DNA of 61,949 nucleotides from Bradyrhizobium sp. sGM-13 (GCF_018398875.1 NZ_JAGWDK010000032.1:1-61949); one strand, 5' to 3'. Numbered from the stretch's first letter, positions 32,931 to 41,443 are shown. The notes: generated by a model from the letters alone, not told the origin. Numbers and translations are program-made.

Positions 32931-34436
32931 TCACGGCGCCTTCGGCCGCACGATTGCCCAGCCGATCCGCAGCAATGGCTGGCGGCCGTTCACCATCCAT
33001 TCGAAGGCGCGCGGCACTTCCGGCACCAGGCCGGGAAAGCGTTGCGCGATGTCGGGCGGCGGCGCGCCCGAGGTGTCGGAGGCGCGCCAGACCACGACAC
33101 CGCCGGTCTCATTGAATTTCGCGACCGACAGCCATGGGGTTCGCTCCGGCGTGGCATCGAGCAACAGATGCGGGCGCCCGCTGCTCATGGCGATGAAGCT
33201 CGCTAGTTGCGGATCGCCGGCCACCGCGCGCAGGCGCTGGTTGGTCCGGCGCTCAAAGCTGTCGCCGAAGAAATGCGCAATGGCTTTTGCCGGCAGCGAG
33301 GTCGGCACTTCGTTCGCGGTCCACGGCAAAAACAGCGTAGCTGCAATCGTCACCAAGGCAGGCGCGACGACCGCCGCCGCCCACAGCGTCCGCAACAGGC
33401 GCTGGCGCCGCAGATGGATCAGATCGCCGCTCGCCACGATTATGGCGAGCCCCGACATCAGCAAGGCCACGCCCTCCCCGCCGACGACATGATCGAGGTT
33501 GAAGATGCCCGCGATCAGACTTCCGAGCAGCGCCGGCGCAAGCGCAAAGAAATAGACGAAGTCGCGCGCCAGCGGATCGACCGGCGGCCGGTAGATAATC
33601 GGCGCCTCCCCGGCATGGCGGGCGAACCGGCCGGAGTTGAGGATCGCCAGCAGCACGATGGCGGACATTGCGAGCACGAGGCCAACGAGTAGCCAGCCCC
33701 ATTGCAGGACGCGCCCGCCGAGATCGGAGATCGCGGGCCACGGCGGCATCGCGAGCGCATCGGCGCGGAGCAACCAGGTCAGGTAGGGCAAGACCAGGAC
33801 GGCGATCACGAGCAGCGCATAGAGCGGATCGGGCGACATCAGCACGCGCCGCCCCCGCGCGGTGGCAACGGCAAACCCGGCGAGCAGCAGCAACAATCCG
33901 AGCGCGGCCGGCGTCGTCAGCAGCAAAAGCCCGGCCTCGATCGACCAGGCGAACCAGGCGTTGCGCCGGTTCTGGCCGATCAACTGCCAGGAATGCAGCA
34001 AAAGCAGCGCCCATAGCGGGCGCGCCAGCACCAGCGGGCCGAACTCGACGCCGGGCGAGCTGAAGGCCACCACCGTCATCGACAGCAGCACCGCGAGCAC
34101 CGCCTGCTGCCCGCCGACAATCGCGCGACCCAGTTGATAGTAGATCCAGAAGGTGACGACGGCGCAGACCTGCGCCAGCAGATAGACGCCGAACATATGG
34201 TTTCCGGCGGCCCGAAACGCGATGTCGGCCAGCCAGAACGCCAGCGGCGGACCGAGCCAGGTTCCGACCTGATATTCCCGGCCAAAGGCCAGTGCGGTCG
34301 CAAGATCACCGGGCGGGCTGCGGTACAGCAGCATCGGCAGGATCAGCCAAATTGCGGCCTGGACCAACACCACGAGCCAGACCACCAGCCGCGGCCGGGC
34401 GCGGATCAGTTCGACAACGAGCGAGGTGAAGCGCAT
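32931..34436 (-). CDS. GT39/ArnT-like membrane glycosyltransferase
   Basis: A 501-residue inner-membrane protein with about ten hydrophobic helices and a C-terminal soluble part of about 130 residues. Early loops contain RSPPGDLATALAFGREYQVG and WLGPPLAFWLADIAFRAAG, which resemble the PMT/GT39 first periplasmic loop with its catalytic Asp and pro-rich turn. I infer transfer of a sugar from a lipid carrier to a lipid or protein target; acceptor unknown. The start ATG 34436 puts a membrane helix 15 residues in. The gene is upstream-adjacent to rnhB on the same strand. Confidence 0.8.
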   Translation of the reverse strand: MRFTSLVVELIRARPRLVVWLVVLVQAAIWLILPMLLYRSPPGDLATALAFGREYQVGTWLGPPLAFWLADIAFRAAGNHMFGVYLLAQVCAVVTFWIYYQLGRAIVGGQQAVLAVLLSMTVVAFSSPGVEFGPLVLARPLWALLLLHSWQLIGQNRRNAWFAWSIEAGLLLLTTPAALGLLLLLAGFAVATARGRRVLMSPDPLYALLVIAVLVLPYLTWLLRADALAMPPWPAISDLGGRVLQWGWLLVGLVLAMSAIVLLAILNSGRFARHAGEAPIIYRPPVDPLARDFVYFFALAPALLGSLIAGIFNLDHVVGGEGVALLMSGLAIIVASGDLIHLRRQRLLRTLWAAAVVAPALVTIAATLFLPWTANEVPTSLPAKAIAHFFGDSFERRTNQRLRAVAGDPQLASFIAMSSGRPHLLLDATPERTPWLSVAKFNETGGVVVWRASDTSGAPPPDIAQRFPGLVPEVPRAFEWMVNGRQPLLRIGWAIVRPKAP

Positions 34437-34514
34437 GAAACGTCCGAATGCCGGGCCGGGCAGCCCTGTCCCCCGACGGTTGATAGAGCGCAGGAGCCGT
34501 CGAGGCAACCGATC

Positions 34515-35306
34515 TCAGATCGTGGCCGAGACCTCGGAAGCAATCTCTCCGTCCACGCTGAAGAGGTCGGGTTCGATCGTCTCTTCGACTGTCTCGGGGA
34601 AATGTTTCAGCCGCGCGGCAATGACGGGTGCAAAAAACCGGCGGTGGTGGATGCTTGGACCGAGGCGGTCCAGCGCCTCGCGGTGTTCCGGCACCGCGTA
34701 GCCCTTGTGGGTTTCGAAGCCGTAACCCGGACAATCCAGCGCCAATGCGCTCATCAGGCGGTCGCGCGTCACCTTGGCGATGATCGAGGCGGCTGCGATC
34801 GACACGACAAGGCCGTCGCCGCCGATCACCGCGTCGCAGTCGCAGGGCGCATCGATCTTGTCGCGGCCGTCGACGAACACATGCTTCGGCATTTCGGGCA
34901 GCGCGCGCACAGAACGCGCCAGCGCCCAGAGCGAAGCGCGCAAGATATTGTCGCGGTCGATCCGCGCGGGCGAGGCAAAGGCGACCGCAAACGACGAGGT
35001 GGCGCAGATCTCCTCGAACAGTTCCTCGCGGCGTTCGGGCGTCAGCCGCTTGGAATCGTCGATGCCTTTGGGGATTCGCTTGGGATCGAGGATGACCGCG
35101 GCCGCCACCACCGGACCCGCCAGCGGACCGCGCCCCGCCTCGTCGCAGCCGGCGACCGGCCAGATGCCGCGCCTGATCAGCGCCCGCTCGCGGCGAAAGC
35201 TCGGCGGCGCAAGCGTGATCACGCCCTTGGGCAGCTCGGCCTCTTCCTTGCCGGCTTTCTTGGCTGATTTCCCGTCAGATTTCTTGGCAGACTTGTCCCG
35301 AATCAT
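34515..35306 (-). CDS. rnhB: Ribonuclease HII
   Basis: A 263-residue RNase H type 2 that cuts the RNA strand of RNA/DNA hybrids and single ribonucleotides in DNA. The catalytic D-E-x-G-R-G sequence is VAGCDEAGRGPLAGPVVAAA at about residue 50, and further acidic residues are in FVDGRDK and SIIAKVTRDRLM. The basic, Lys-rich leader (MIRDKSAKKSDGKSAKKAGK) of about 25 residues is unusual and may bind nucleic acid. The ATG at 35306 precedes this leader. The GT39-like gene begins about 80 bases downstream on the same strand. Confidence 0.93.
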   Translation of the reverse strand: MIRDKSAKKSDGKSAKKAGKEEAELPKGVITLAPPSFRRERALIRRGIWPVAGCDEAGRGPLAGPVVAAAVILDPKRIPKGIDDSKRLTPERREELFEEICATSSFAVAFASPARIDRDNILRASLWALARSVRALPEMPKHVFVDGRDKIDAPCDCDAVIGGDGLVVSIAAASIIAKVTRDRLMSALALDCPGYGFETHKGYAVPEHREALDRLGPSIHHRRFFAPVIAARLKHFPETVEETIEPDLFSVDGEIASEVSATI

Positions 35307-35366
35307 GGTCGAGATTCGTGCGCCAGCGCGCGGCCGCGCGCAACCGGGAACCTGGCACAATTCCCG

Positions 35367-35942
35367 TTATTCAGCGCGACCTCGTCGCCACTCCCCGGCC
35401 TCAATCACATAAACGCTCCGGCTGCCGCGCTTGGGCTCTGCAATCATCTGCCGGTAACGCATTCCGAGTTTCTCGAGGGCACGAATGGATGGCGCATTTC
35501 TCGGATCGACCAGTCCAAGTAATCTTTCGCATTTGAGGTGGTCGAACCCGAACGCGAGTTGCGCCTTCCCAATCTCGGTCGCGATCCCCCGGCCCCATAC
35601 CCGGCGCGCAAGCACAAACCCGATCTCGAAATCGTTAGTTCCCAACGCATCGCATGGGGACAAGCCGGCAAAGCCGATGATCTCACCCACAGGCTTTTCG
35701 GCCAGAACCGCCATCCCCGTGGGGCTGCCACCGAAGGTGAAGAATCGCCGAATGAAATCCTCGGCAGCGTCCCTTGCCATCGGCGCGCCGGCAAATGCGA
35801 ACCGCATTACATCGCTATCGCTGAACATCAGATCCTGCAGGACCGATATGTCGCTTTCAGCCGCAGCACGCAGAATCAGGCGCGGCGTTGTCAGAATGAC
35901 GAGCGGCTGCTCTTCCGACGCTGGCGCGGGCTGCTGGTTCAT
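35367..35942 (-). CDS. GNAT-family N-acetyltransferase (RimJ-like)
   Basis: A 191-residue acetyltransferase. The core includes LTTPRLILRAAAESDI (typical first strand of RimJ/RimL relatives), EIGFVLARRVWGRGIATEIG (acetyl-CoA loop with the R-x-x-G-x-G/A pattern) and NAPSIRALEKLGMRY at the end. The substrate is unknown; the closest class acetylates protein or small amines. I use the ATG at 35942 rather than an upstream start at 35960. It lies between rnhB and the VOC gene, all on the minus strand. Confidence 0.88.
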   Translation of the reverse strand: MNQQPAPASEEQPLVILTTPRLILRAAAESDISVLQDLMFSDSDVMRFAFAGAPMARDAAEDFIRRFFTFGGSPTGMAVLAEKPVGEIIGFAGLSPCDALGTNDFEIGFVLARRVWGRGIATEIGKAQLAFGFDHLKCERLLGLVDPRNAPSIRALEKLGMRYRQMIAEPKRGSRSVYVIEAGEWRRGRAE

Positions 35943-36002
35943 CAAACCGCAATACGGCAATTCACCGGCCGGAAGAAGTGGCGCTGCCGCAACGTCGCGC
36001 GT

Positions 36003-36452
36003 TTAATCCGGCAGGTGAACCCGCCGGTCCTCGCCGACCTCGACGCCGGGCGCCACCACGACTTCCCAAGTGTGGTTGTCGGGATCGGCGAAATAGCCGG
36101 AATAACCGCCGTAGTCGGTCTTGTGCGCGGGCTTCAACAGCGACGCGCCGCAGGAGATGGCGAAATCGAGCGCAGCGTCCACCTCCTTGGTAGAGCTGCA
36201 ATTCCAGGCGAGCGTCGTACCGCGAAACGTCTTCGGCCGCGGCTGATCCGGCAGCTTGGCGTCGCCGGCGAGTTGATCCCATGGGTAGAGCGCAATCACC
36301 GTGCCGCCGGTGTCGAAGAAAGCGACGGCCTCACCGGTTGCGCGCATTTTTCTTGCAAAACCGAGCGCCTCATAAAAGGCAATACTGGCGCGCATGTCGC
36401 TCACGCCTAGCGTGATGACCGTGAACCGGGGGATTGGTCTGCCAGTACTCAT
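36003..36452 (-). CDS. VOC-family (glyoxalase/bleomycin-resistance fold) protein
   Basis: A 149-residue VOC protein with two beta-alpha-beta-beta modules. The first has TVITLGVSDMRASIAFYEALGF, and the second has KPAHKTDYGGYSGYFADPDNHTWEVVV, whose last acidic residue is a likely metal ligand. Its function is a dioxygenase, isomerase or binding role in this superfamily, not further defined. The ATG at 36452 has GGAG six bases upstream. A repeat starts 15 bases upstream of that start codon and extends to the radical SAM stop codon, so little independent promoter space exists. Confidence 0.85.
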   Translation of the reverse strand: MSTGRPIPRFTVITLGVSDMRASIAFYEALGFARKMRATGEAVAFFDTGGTVIALYPWDQLAGDAKLPDQPRPKTFRGTTLAWNCSSTKEVDAALDFAISCGASLLKPAHKTDYGGYSGYFADPDNHTWEVVVAPGVEVGEDRRVHLPD

Positions 36453-36467
36453 GCAAATCTCCATCGG

Positions 36468-36611
36468 GTCATTGCGAGAAGCGGAAGCGACGTTTCCGCC
36501 GTAGCTCGGCGAGCTAAGGCGGACGCAATCCATTCTTCCTTGCTTGGCGCGATGGATTGCGTCGCGGAGCCTGTCATCGGGCGCGCATTCGCGCGACGGC
36601 TCGCAATGACG
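36468..36611. repeat. Palindromic repeat, family C (copy 2) with internal module
   Basis: Outer arms GTCATTGCGAG and CTCGCAATGAC match copy 1 (14943-15089). A 34-base block at 36564-36597, GCGGAGCCTGTCATCGGGCG plus the following 14 bases, is absent from copy 1 but occurs identically at 47639-47672 inside a different repeat family. The element spans the gap exactly, from the radical SAM stop codon to the ribosome-binding site of the VOC gene. Confidence 0.85.
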
Positions 36612-36612
36612 A

Positions 36613-37773
36613 TCAGAACAAACTCAACTGCTGTCCGTTCCGCTTCGGCTTCACGAAATGATCGGTCGTCAGTTTCGAACGCCGCTTGTTGAGGCCGAGC
36701 TTCTCGCAGGCGATTTCGAACCGCCGCCCGATCATCCAGGCCATCGGGCCGGTGCCCTTCATCCGCGTACCCCATTGCGAGTCGTAGTCGCGCCCGCCGC
36801 GCATGTCGCGGATCAGGGTGAAGACGTGACGGTAACGATCGGGATAATTCGCCATCAGCCATTCGCGAAAGAGGTCGCGCACCTCGAGCGGCAGCCGCAG
36901 CAGCACGTAGCTCGCTTCCTTGACGCCGGCGTGAGCCGCGGCATCGAGAATGCGTTCGATCTCGGAATCGTTCAGCGCGGGAATAACGGGTGCGACCATC
37001 ACGGTGGCAGGAATGCCGGCCTGCGACAGTTGCCGCAGCGCCTCCAGCCGCTTCGGCGGCGTCGAGGCGCGCGGCTCCATCGTGCGGGCGAGCTTGGGGT
37101 CGAGCGTGGTCACGGAAATCGCGACCTTTGCCAGATTGCGCTTTGCCATTCGCTGCAGAATATCGATGTCGCGCGTCACCAGCGCCGATTTGGTGACGAT
37201 GCCGACGGGATGGCCGGCCCGATCGAGCACTTCGAGAATGCCGCGCATGATCTTGTGCTCGCGCTCGATCGGCTGATAGGGATCGGTGTTGGTGCCGATC
37301 GCGATCATGCGCGGCTCGTAGCCGGGCGCCGCCAATTCTTTCTCGAGCAATTCCGGCGCGTCCGGCTTGGCGAGCAATTTGGATTCGAAATCGAGTCCGG
37401 GCGACAGGCCGAGAAAGGCGTGGGTCGGCCGCGCGAAGCAGTAGACGCAGCCATGCTCGCAGCCGCGATAGGGATTGATCGAGCGATCGAAACCGATGTC
37501 GGGCGAGTCGTTGCGGGTGATGATCTTGCGCGAGGTATCCAGCGAGACCGTGGTCTTGAACGGTGGCAGGTCGTCCAGGCTCTGCCAGCCATCGTCGAAG
37601 GCGACCCGCGCCTCGGCTTCGAACCGGCCGCTGTCGTTGGACTGCGCGCCGCGGCCGCGCCGCCGCTGGCGTTCGATGGCGACCGCGAGTTCGGGAAAAG
37701 GTGTCGCACCCGCCGGCTCGGAGGGCGGCGTGACCGGCGGGTGCTTGAGGGCATGAGAGGATGCTCGGCTCAT
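36613..37773 (-). CDS. PA0069-type radical SAM protein
   Basis: A 386-residue radical SAM protein. The cluster motif is C-x3-C-x2-C in YRGCEHGCVYCFARPTH near residue 105. Other segments, IAIGTNTDPYQPIE and SALVTRDIDIL, match the family related to spore photoproduct lyase, often annotated as PA0069-like, whose reaction is unknown. The C-terminal part WGTRMKGTGPMAWMIGRRF is conserved in that family. It lies upstream of the VOC gene on the same strand, separated only by a repeat; no functional link is obvious. Confidence 0.88.
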   Translation of the reverse strand: MSRASSHALKHPPVTPPSEPAGATPFPELAVAIERQRRRGRGAQSNDSGRFEAEARVAFDDGWQSLDDLPPFKTTVSLDTSRKIITRNDSPDIGFDRSINPYRGCEHGCVYCFARPTHAFLGLSPGLDFESKLLAKPDAPELLEKELAAPGYEPRMIAIGTNTDPYQPIEREHKIMRGILEVLDRAGHPVGIVTKSALVTRDIDILQRMAKRNLAKVAISVTTLDPKLARTMEPRASTPPKRLEALRQLSQAGIPATVMVAPVIPALNDSEIERILDAAAHAGVKEASYVLLRLPLEVRDLFREWLMANYPDRYRHVFTLIRDMRGGRDYDSQWGTRMKGTGPMAWMIGRRFEIACEKLGLNKRRSKLTTDHFVKPKRNGQQLSLF

Positions 37774-37963
37774 GAAGCGAACATAGCACGCATCAAGAAC
37801 AAATCAAGAACATCTTCGGCAGCAGTTCACTGTAAGCGCGGACACTGGAGACGGAGCCGGCGCCCGATGCCGCAAAAATCTGCACGCAAGCGGCTGTTTT
37901 GATTGTGACAAGATGATAACTGTGCAGCGTTTTTCACCGTTTGAGCCATTGAAAACCTCACCC

Positions 37964-38536
37964 ATGCTGAGCGTGATCATTCCGACCGAAGGAATAGAAC
38001 AGCCCGCCGTCGCCACGCTGGCGGCGCTGGTGCCGGGAGCCGCAGCCGGCGTCATCCGCGAAGTGCTGCTGGTCGACCGGGCCGGCAATGGCGTGATCGA
38101 ACGGGTGGCCGACGTGGCCGGTTGCCGCTTTCTTAAGTTCGATGGAACACACGCCGCTGCGCTGGCCGCTGGCGCGCGGGCGGCGCGCTCGCCATGGCTG
38201 ATGTTCCTGCACGCCGGCGCGGTGCTCGACGGCGGCTGGATCGAAGAGACCACGCAGTTCATCCAGAACGTATCGAACAGCGGACGACCGCGTGCCGGAG
38301 TATTTCGCTATGCCCGCTCGCCCTATGCCGAGACGCGGCTGCGCGACGGCTTCAAATTCGTCGCCCGCCTGATCGCCGGGCCATCGGCGGAACAGGGCCT
38401 CCTGATCGCCCGCGATCATTATGACCGGCTCGGCGGCTACCGGCCCGATGCCCGCCGCTCCGAGACGCGGCTGTTGCGGCAGCTCGGCCGCTCGGCGCGC
38501 ACCCAGTTGCGCAGCCGGATCATGGTCGTCGCCTAG
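37964..38536 (+). CDS. Family 2-like glycosyltransferase fragment or relative
   Basis: A 190-residue protein. MLSVIIPTEGIEQP at the start is typical of GT2 enzymes, and DGTHAAALAAGARAARSPWLMFLHAGAVLDGGW corresponds to the region that normally carries the D-x-D metal motif. Here that position reads L-H-A-G, so the metal ligands are not conserved. The C terminus has LGGYRPDARRSETRLLRQL. It may bind a nucleotide sugar without being a standard transferase. The ATG at 37964 starts the domain; ATG 37913 would add 17 residues. It lies alone on the plus strand. Confidence 0.7.
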   Translation: MLSVIIPTEGIEQPAVATLAALVPGAAAGVIREVLLVDRAGNGVIERVADVAGCRFLKFDGTHAAALAAGARAARSPWLMFLHAGAVLDGGWIEETTQFIQNVSNSGRPRAGVFRYARSPYAETRLRDGFKFVARLIAGPSAEQGLLIARDHYDRLGGYRPDARRSETRLLRQLGRSARTQLRSRIMVVA

Positions 38537-38699
38537 CGTCGGCAGTACGGCGGTACAACGCCCGCACGCAAAATCGCGAAAACAACCCCATGCAAAGTAG
38601 CATCGATCGCGACGCGATGCCGTTGTCGGGGCACAAGAAGGAAATGCTCCGCCGTTCCCCTCACCCCGCCAGCAACGTCTTTCGCAGCACAAAATATAC

Positions 38700-38733
38700 T
38701 TGCCATAGTCAAATAATTATTTGACAATGGCAA
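38700..38733. promoter_or_regulatory. 34-bp near-perfect palindrome, likely MarR operator
   Basis: The core GTCAAATAATTATTTGAC is a perfect 18-bp palindrome, and it extends with one A/A mismatch on each side to TTGCCAT...ATGGCAA, 34 bp in total. It ends 16 bases before the start codon of the MarR-GNAT gene, right where a MarR dimer would block transcription. It is markedly AT-rich in a GC-rich region. Confidence 0.75.
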
Positions 38734-38749
38734 TTATAAAGGTGTCGCG

Positions 38750-39673
38750 ATGTCTCAATCCGGCGATCAGGTCCAGGCGGTACGTGCCTTCAATCGTTTC
38801 TACACCCGCAAGCTCGGCCTCATCGAGCCGAAGCTCTTGCACAGTCCCTTCACGCTGCAGGAAGCGCGCATCATCTACGAGATCGCGCATCGCTCGACCT
38901 GCACCGCCACCGACCTCACCCGCGAGCTTGGCCTCGATCCCGGCTTCCTGAGCCGGACCTTGCAGGCGCTGCAGCGCCGCCAGATCGTGACGCGAAAGCC
39001 GTCAAAGGACGACGGCCGCGTCAACGAACTCTCGCTGACCGCCAAAGGGCGCACCGCCTCTGCCGAGCTCGAGCGCCGCTCGCGCGAGGAGGTCGGAAGC
39101 CTGCTCGCTTCGCTCGAAGACAGTCAGCGCGCCGCTATCGTACAGGCGATGACGACGATCGAGCGGGCACTGGAACGGCCCACGGAGAAGCCAGCCGCTT
39201 TTTTCTTGCGCAGCCATCGACCCGGCGACATCGGCTGGGTGATCTCGAGCCAGGCAAAGGCCTATGCCGAGGAGTATGGCTGGGACATCAGCTACGAGGC
39301 ACTGGTCGCCGAGATCTGCGCGCAGTTCATCAAGACCTATGACGCTTCACGCGAGCATTGCTGGATTGCGGAAGCAGGCGGCGAACCGGTCGGCTCGATA
39401 TTTCTGGTGAAGGGCAGTGATGACGTCGCAAAGCTGCGGCTGTTGCTAGTGGAGAAAAAGGCGCGCGGGCTGGGCGTCGGCCGCGCGCTCGTCGAGCAAT
39501 GCGTCCGCGCGGCGCGCGAGAAAGGCTACAAGAAAATGACGCTGTGGACCCAAAGCATCCTTGTCGCCGCGCGCGGTATCTATCAGGCCGCAGGCTTCCG
39601 TCGCGTCAAGGAAGAGCCGCATCATAGCTTTGGCGTCGATCTCGTCGGCGAAACCTGGGAGCTGGAACTGTGA
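38750..39673 (+). CDS. MarR-type regulator fused to GNAT acetyltransferase
   Basis: A 307-residue two-domain protein. Residues 1-140 form a MarR winged helix: LQEARIIYEIAH, then the recognition region DLTRELGLDPGFLSRTLQAL and the wing KPSKDDGRVNELSLTAKGR. Residues about 150-307 form a GNAT domain with LRLLLVEKKARGLGVGRALV (acetyl-CoA loop) and AARGIYQAAGFRRV. Such MarR-GNAT fusions are known as a class, with unknown signals. The gene starts 16 bases after a 34-bp palindrome, so it probably regulates itself. A small gene overlaps its stop codon by four bases. Confidence 0.88.
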   Translation: MSQSGDQVQAVRAFNRFYTRKLGLIEPKLLHSPFTLQEARIIYEIAHRSTCTATDLTRELGLDPGFLSRTLQALQRRQIVTRKPSKDDGRVNELSLTAKGRTASAELERRSREEVGSLLASLEDSQRAAIVQAMTTIERALERPTEKPAAFFLRSHRPGDIGWVISSQAKAYAEEYGWDISYEALVAEICAQFIKTYDASREHCWIAEAGGEPVGSIFLVKGSDDVAKLRLLLVEKKARGLGVGRALVEQCVRAAREKGYKKMTLWTQSILVAARGIYQAAGFRRVKEEPHHSFGVDLVGETWELEL

Positions 39674-39825
39674 AGCCCGGGCGCCGCGATACCTCGCAGC
39701 GCGTCACGCCGGAATTGATCGCGTTCCATACCAGGCGCGCAAGTCAATTGCGCGTCGAGGCCTGGCACAATATGTGGCGTGCGTTATGGGCGTTGCTGGT
39801 CAGGCCGACGCGCCTTGGGCTTTAG
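39670..39825 (+). CDS. Small basic protein, coupled to MarR-GNAT gene
   Basis: A 51-residue frame starting with GTG at 39670, which overlaps the MarR-GNAT stop codon (GTGA). The product reads MKPGRRDTSQRVTPELIAFH, continues with HTRRASQLRVEAWHNMW and ends RPTRLGL. It is rich in Arg and Trp, helical, and resembles short Arg-rich proteins found in Bradyrhizobium-like genomes (from memory, not named). The 3' end overlaps the end of moaB on the other strand by 26 bases. The coupled start and the composition support it, but no family assignment is possible. Confidence 0.5.
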   Translation: MKPGRRDTSQRVTPELIAFHTRRASQLRVEAWHNMWRALWALLVRPTRLGL

Positions 39826-40360
39826 GCCGCCGCAGGTGCTCATCCAGCCGCGGCATGATCTCGACGAAATTGCATGGGCGCGTGCGGTAGTCGAGCTGGG
39901 CGGCGAGAATGCCGTCCCATGCATCGCGGCAAGCGCCCGGCGATCCCGGCAGGCAGAAGATGAAGGTCGCCCCCGCCACGCCGGCGGTGGCACGGCTCTG
40001 CACCGTCGACGTGCCGATCTTGGCATGGCTCAGCATGTGGAAGGCGATGGAAAAACCATCCATCCGCTTTTCGAATAGCGGCTCGATCGCCTCCGGCGTC
40101 ACGTCGCGGCCGGTGAAACCGGTGCCGCCGGTGGTGATGATCGCATCGACGCCAGGATCGGCGATCCAGCGCTTGATGATGACGCGGATCGCATCGACGT
40201 CGTCGACAATAATCTCGCGCGCGGCAAGGTGATGGCCTGCCGCCGTCAGCCGGTCGGCCAGCGTGGCGCCGGATTTATCGTCCGCCAGCGAGCGGGTATC
40301 CGAGATCGTCAACACCGCGATGTTGAGCGGCACGAATTGTTTGGTTTCGTCGATGGACAT
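39800..40360 (-). CDS. moaB: Molybdenum cofactor biosynthesis protein B
   Basis: A 186-residue MoaB/MogA-like protein that adenylates molybdopterin or handles its precursor. Seen motifs: LNIAVLTISDTRSLADDKSG at the start of the fold, ITTGGTGFTGRDVTPEAIEP near residue 95 (nucleotide and substrate loop), and IFCLPGSPGACRDAWDGIL. The ATG at 40360 is chosen; an upstream frame to 40486 runs through a repeat and is not homologous. The repeat's edge lies 12 bases upstream of this start, so the ribosome-binding area is next to it. Confidence 0.9.
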   Translation of the reverse strand: MSIDETKQFVPLNIAVLTISDTRSLADDKSGATLADRLTAAGHHLAAREIIVDDVDAIRVIIKRWIADPGVDAIITTGGTGFTGRDVTPEAIEPLFEKRMDGFSIAFHMLSHAKIGTSTVQSRATAGVAGATFIFCLPGSPGACRDAWDGILAAQLDYRTRPCNFVEIMPRLDEHLRRPKAQGASA

Positions 40361-40372
40361 GACTGCTTTTCT

Positions 40373-40492
40373 CGTCATGCCTGGGCTTGTCCCGGGCATC
40401 CTTTCAATTCCTAGAAGTAAGACGTGATGGCCCGGACATAGGCGAGCGGAAGCGACGCCGTCCTTCGGACGGCTATGCCCGGCCATGACGAA
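40373..40492. repeat. Palindromic repeat, family F (long copy)
   Basis: About 120 bp with outer arms CGTCATGCCTGGGCTTGTCC and GGCTATGCCCGGCCATGACG and an inner hairpin CGTCCTTCGGACG. A related copy lies at 51416-51500, and its left arm resembles the ppdK terminator stem. It fills the gap between the zinc metallopeptidase stop and the moaB start, so it becomes the 5' leader of moaB if transcription begins upstream. Confidence 0.75.
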
Positions 40493-40507
40493 TTACTTCT
40501 GCTCAAG

Positions 40508-41443
40508 CTACAATGCTCCCGCCGCAAACGTGTTGCAGGCCTGCACCGTGCCCTGCTGGTAGCCGGTCATGAACCACTGCTTGCGCTGCGCTGCCGAGCC
40601 GTGGGTGAAGCTGTCGGGCACCACCCTGCCCGTCGACTGCCGCTGCAGCGTGTCGTCGCCGATCGCGGTTGCCGTCCTCAGTGCCGCATCGATATCGCCG
40701 GGCTCGATGAAGCCCGGACGCTTCTTCTCTTCGCGATTGACCCAGACGCCGGAAAGACAATCCGCCTGTAACTCGACCTTGACCTGCAGCGCATTGGCTT
40801 CCGCCTTGCTGCCGGCCTGCTGCTGCAACCGCTGCACGCGCGGCAGGATGCCGAGCAGGTTCTGGATGTGATGTCCCGCTTCATGCGCGATGATGTAGGC
40901 AGCCGTGAACTTGCAGGCACTGCCTGAACAGCCGCGGAAGCGCGTCTCGACTTCGCGGAAGAAACTGGTGTCGAGGAAGATCTGCTTGTCCGGCGGGCAG
41001 TAGAACGGCCCCATCGCCGACTGCGCCATGCCGCAGCGGCCGCCATTGGTGGCGTTGCGAAACAGCACGATGCGCGGGCCGGTATAATTCTGGCCGCTGG
41101 CCTGAAAGATCTCGCTCCAGCGGTCGTCGATCTCGCCGAGGATACCGGCGATCATGCTGCCGACTTCATCCTTCGGCGCGCCGGTCTTGGCCGGTCCGGA
41201 CCGGCGATCGGTCTGGTAGGTGGGCGCCTGACCGCCGCCGGTCAGGATTTCGGCGCCGCCGATCAGGATGCGCGGATCGATTCCGAAGGCATAGCCGACG
41301 AGGCCGAGCACGATGATAGTGCCGATACCGAGCCCGCCGCCGCCCATCGGCAGGCCAAAGCCGCCACCGCCACCCATTCCGCCGCCGCCCTGATCGCGAC
41401 GGTCTTCGATTTCGTCGCTGCGGCGGAAATCATCGTAACGCAT
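40508..41443 (-). CDS. Neutral zinc metallopeptidase (YpfJ-like)
   Basis: A 311-residue zinc protease. A polar Gly-rich segment (GGGGMGGGGGFGLPMGGGG) precedes one membrane helix (GIGTIIVLGLVGYAFGID). The zinc motif H-E-x-x-H is AAYIIAHEAGHHIQNLLGI near residue 195, with a downstream acidic ligand in ELQADCLSGVW. Conserved Cys pairs (GRCGMA, FYCPP, FRGCSGSACKF) fit the YpfJ family, which is thought to act in the periplasm; its substrate is unknown. It lies upstream of moaB on the same strand, with a repeat between them. Confidence 0.88.
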   Translation of the reverse strand: MRYDDFRRSDEIEDRRDQGGGGMGGGGGFGLPMGGGGLGIGTIIVLGLVGYAFGIDPRILIGGAEILTGGGQAPTYQTDRRSGPAKTGAPKDEVGSMIAGILGEIDDRWSEIFQASGQNYTGPRIVLFRNATNGGRCGMAQSAMGPFYCPPDKQIFLDTSFFREVETRFRGCSGSACKFTAAYIIAHEAGHHIQNLLGILPRVQRLQQQAGSKAEANALQVKVELQADCLSGVWVNREEKKRPGFIEPGDIDAALRTATAIGDDTLQRQSTGRVVPDSFTHGSAAQRKQWFMTGYQQGTVQACNTFAAGAL

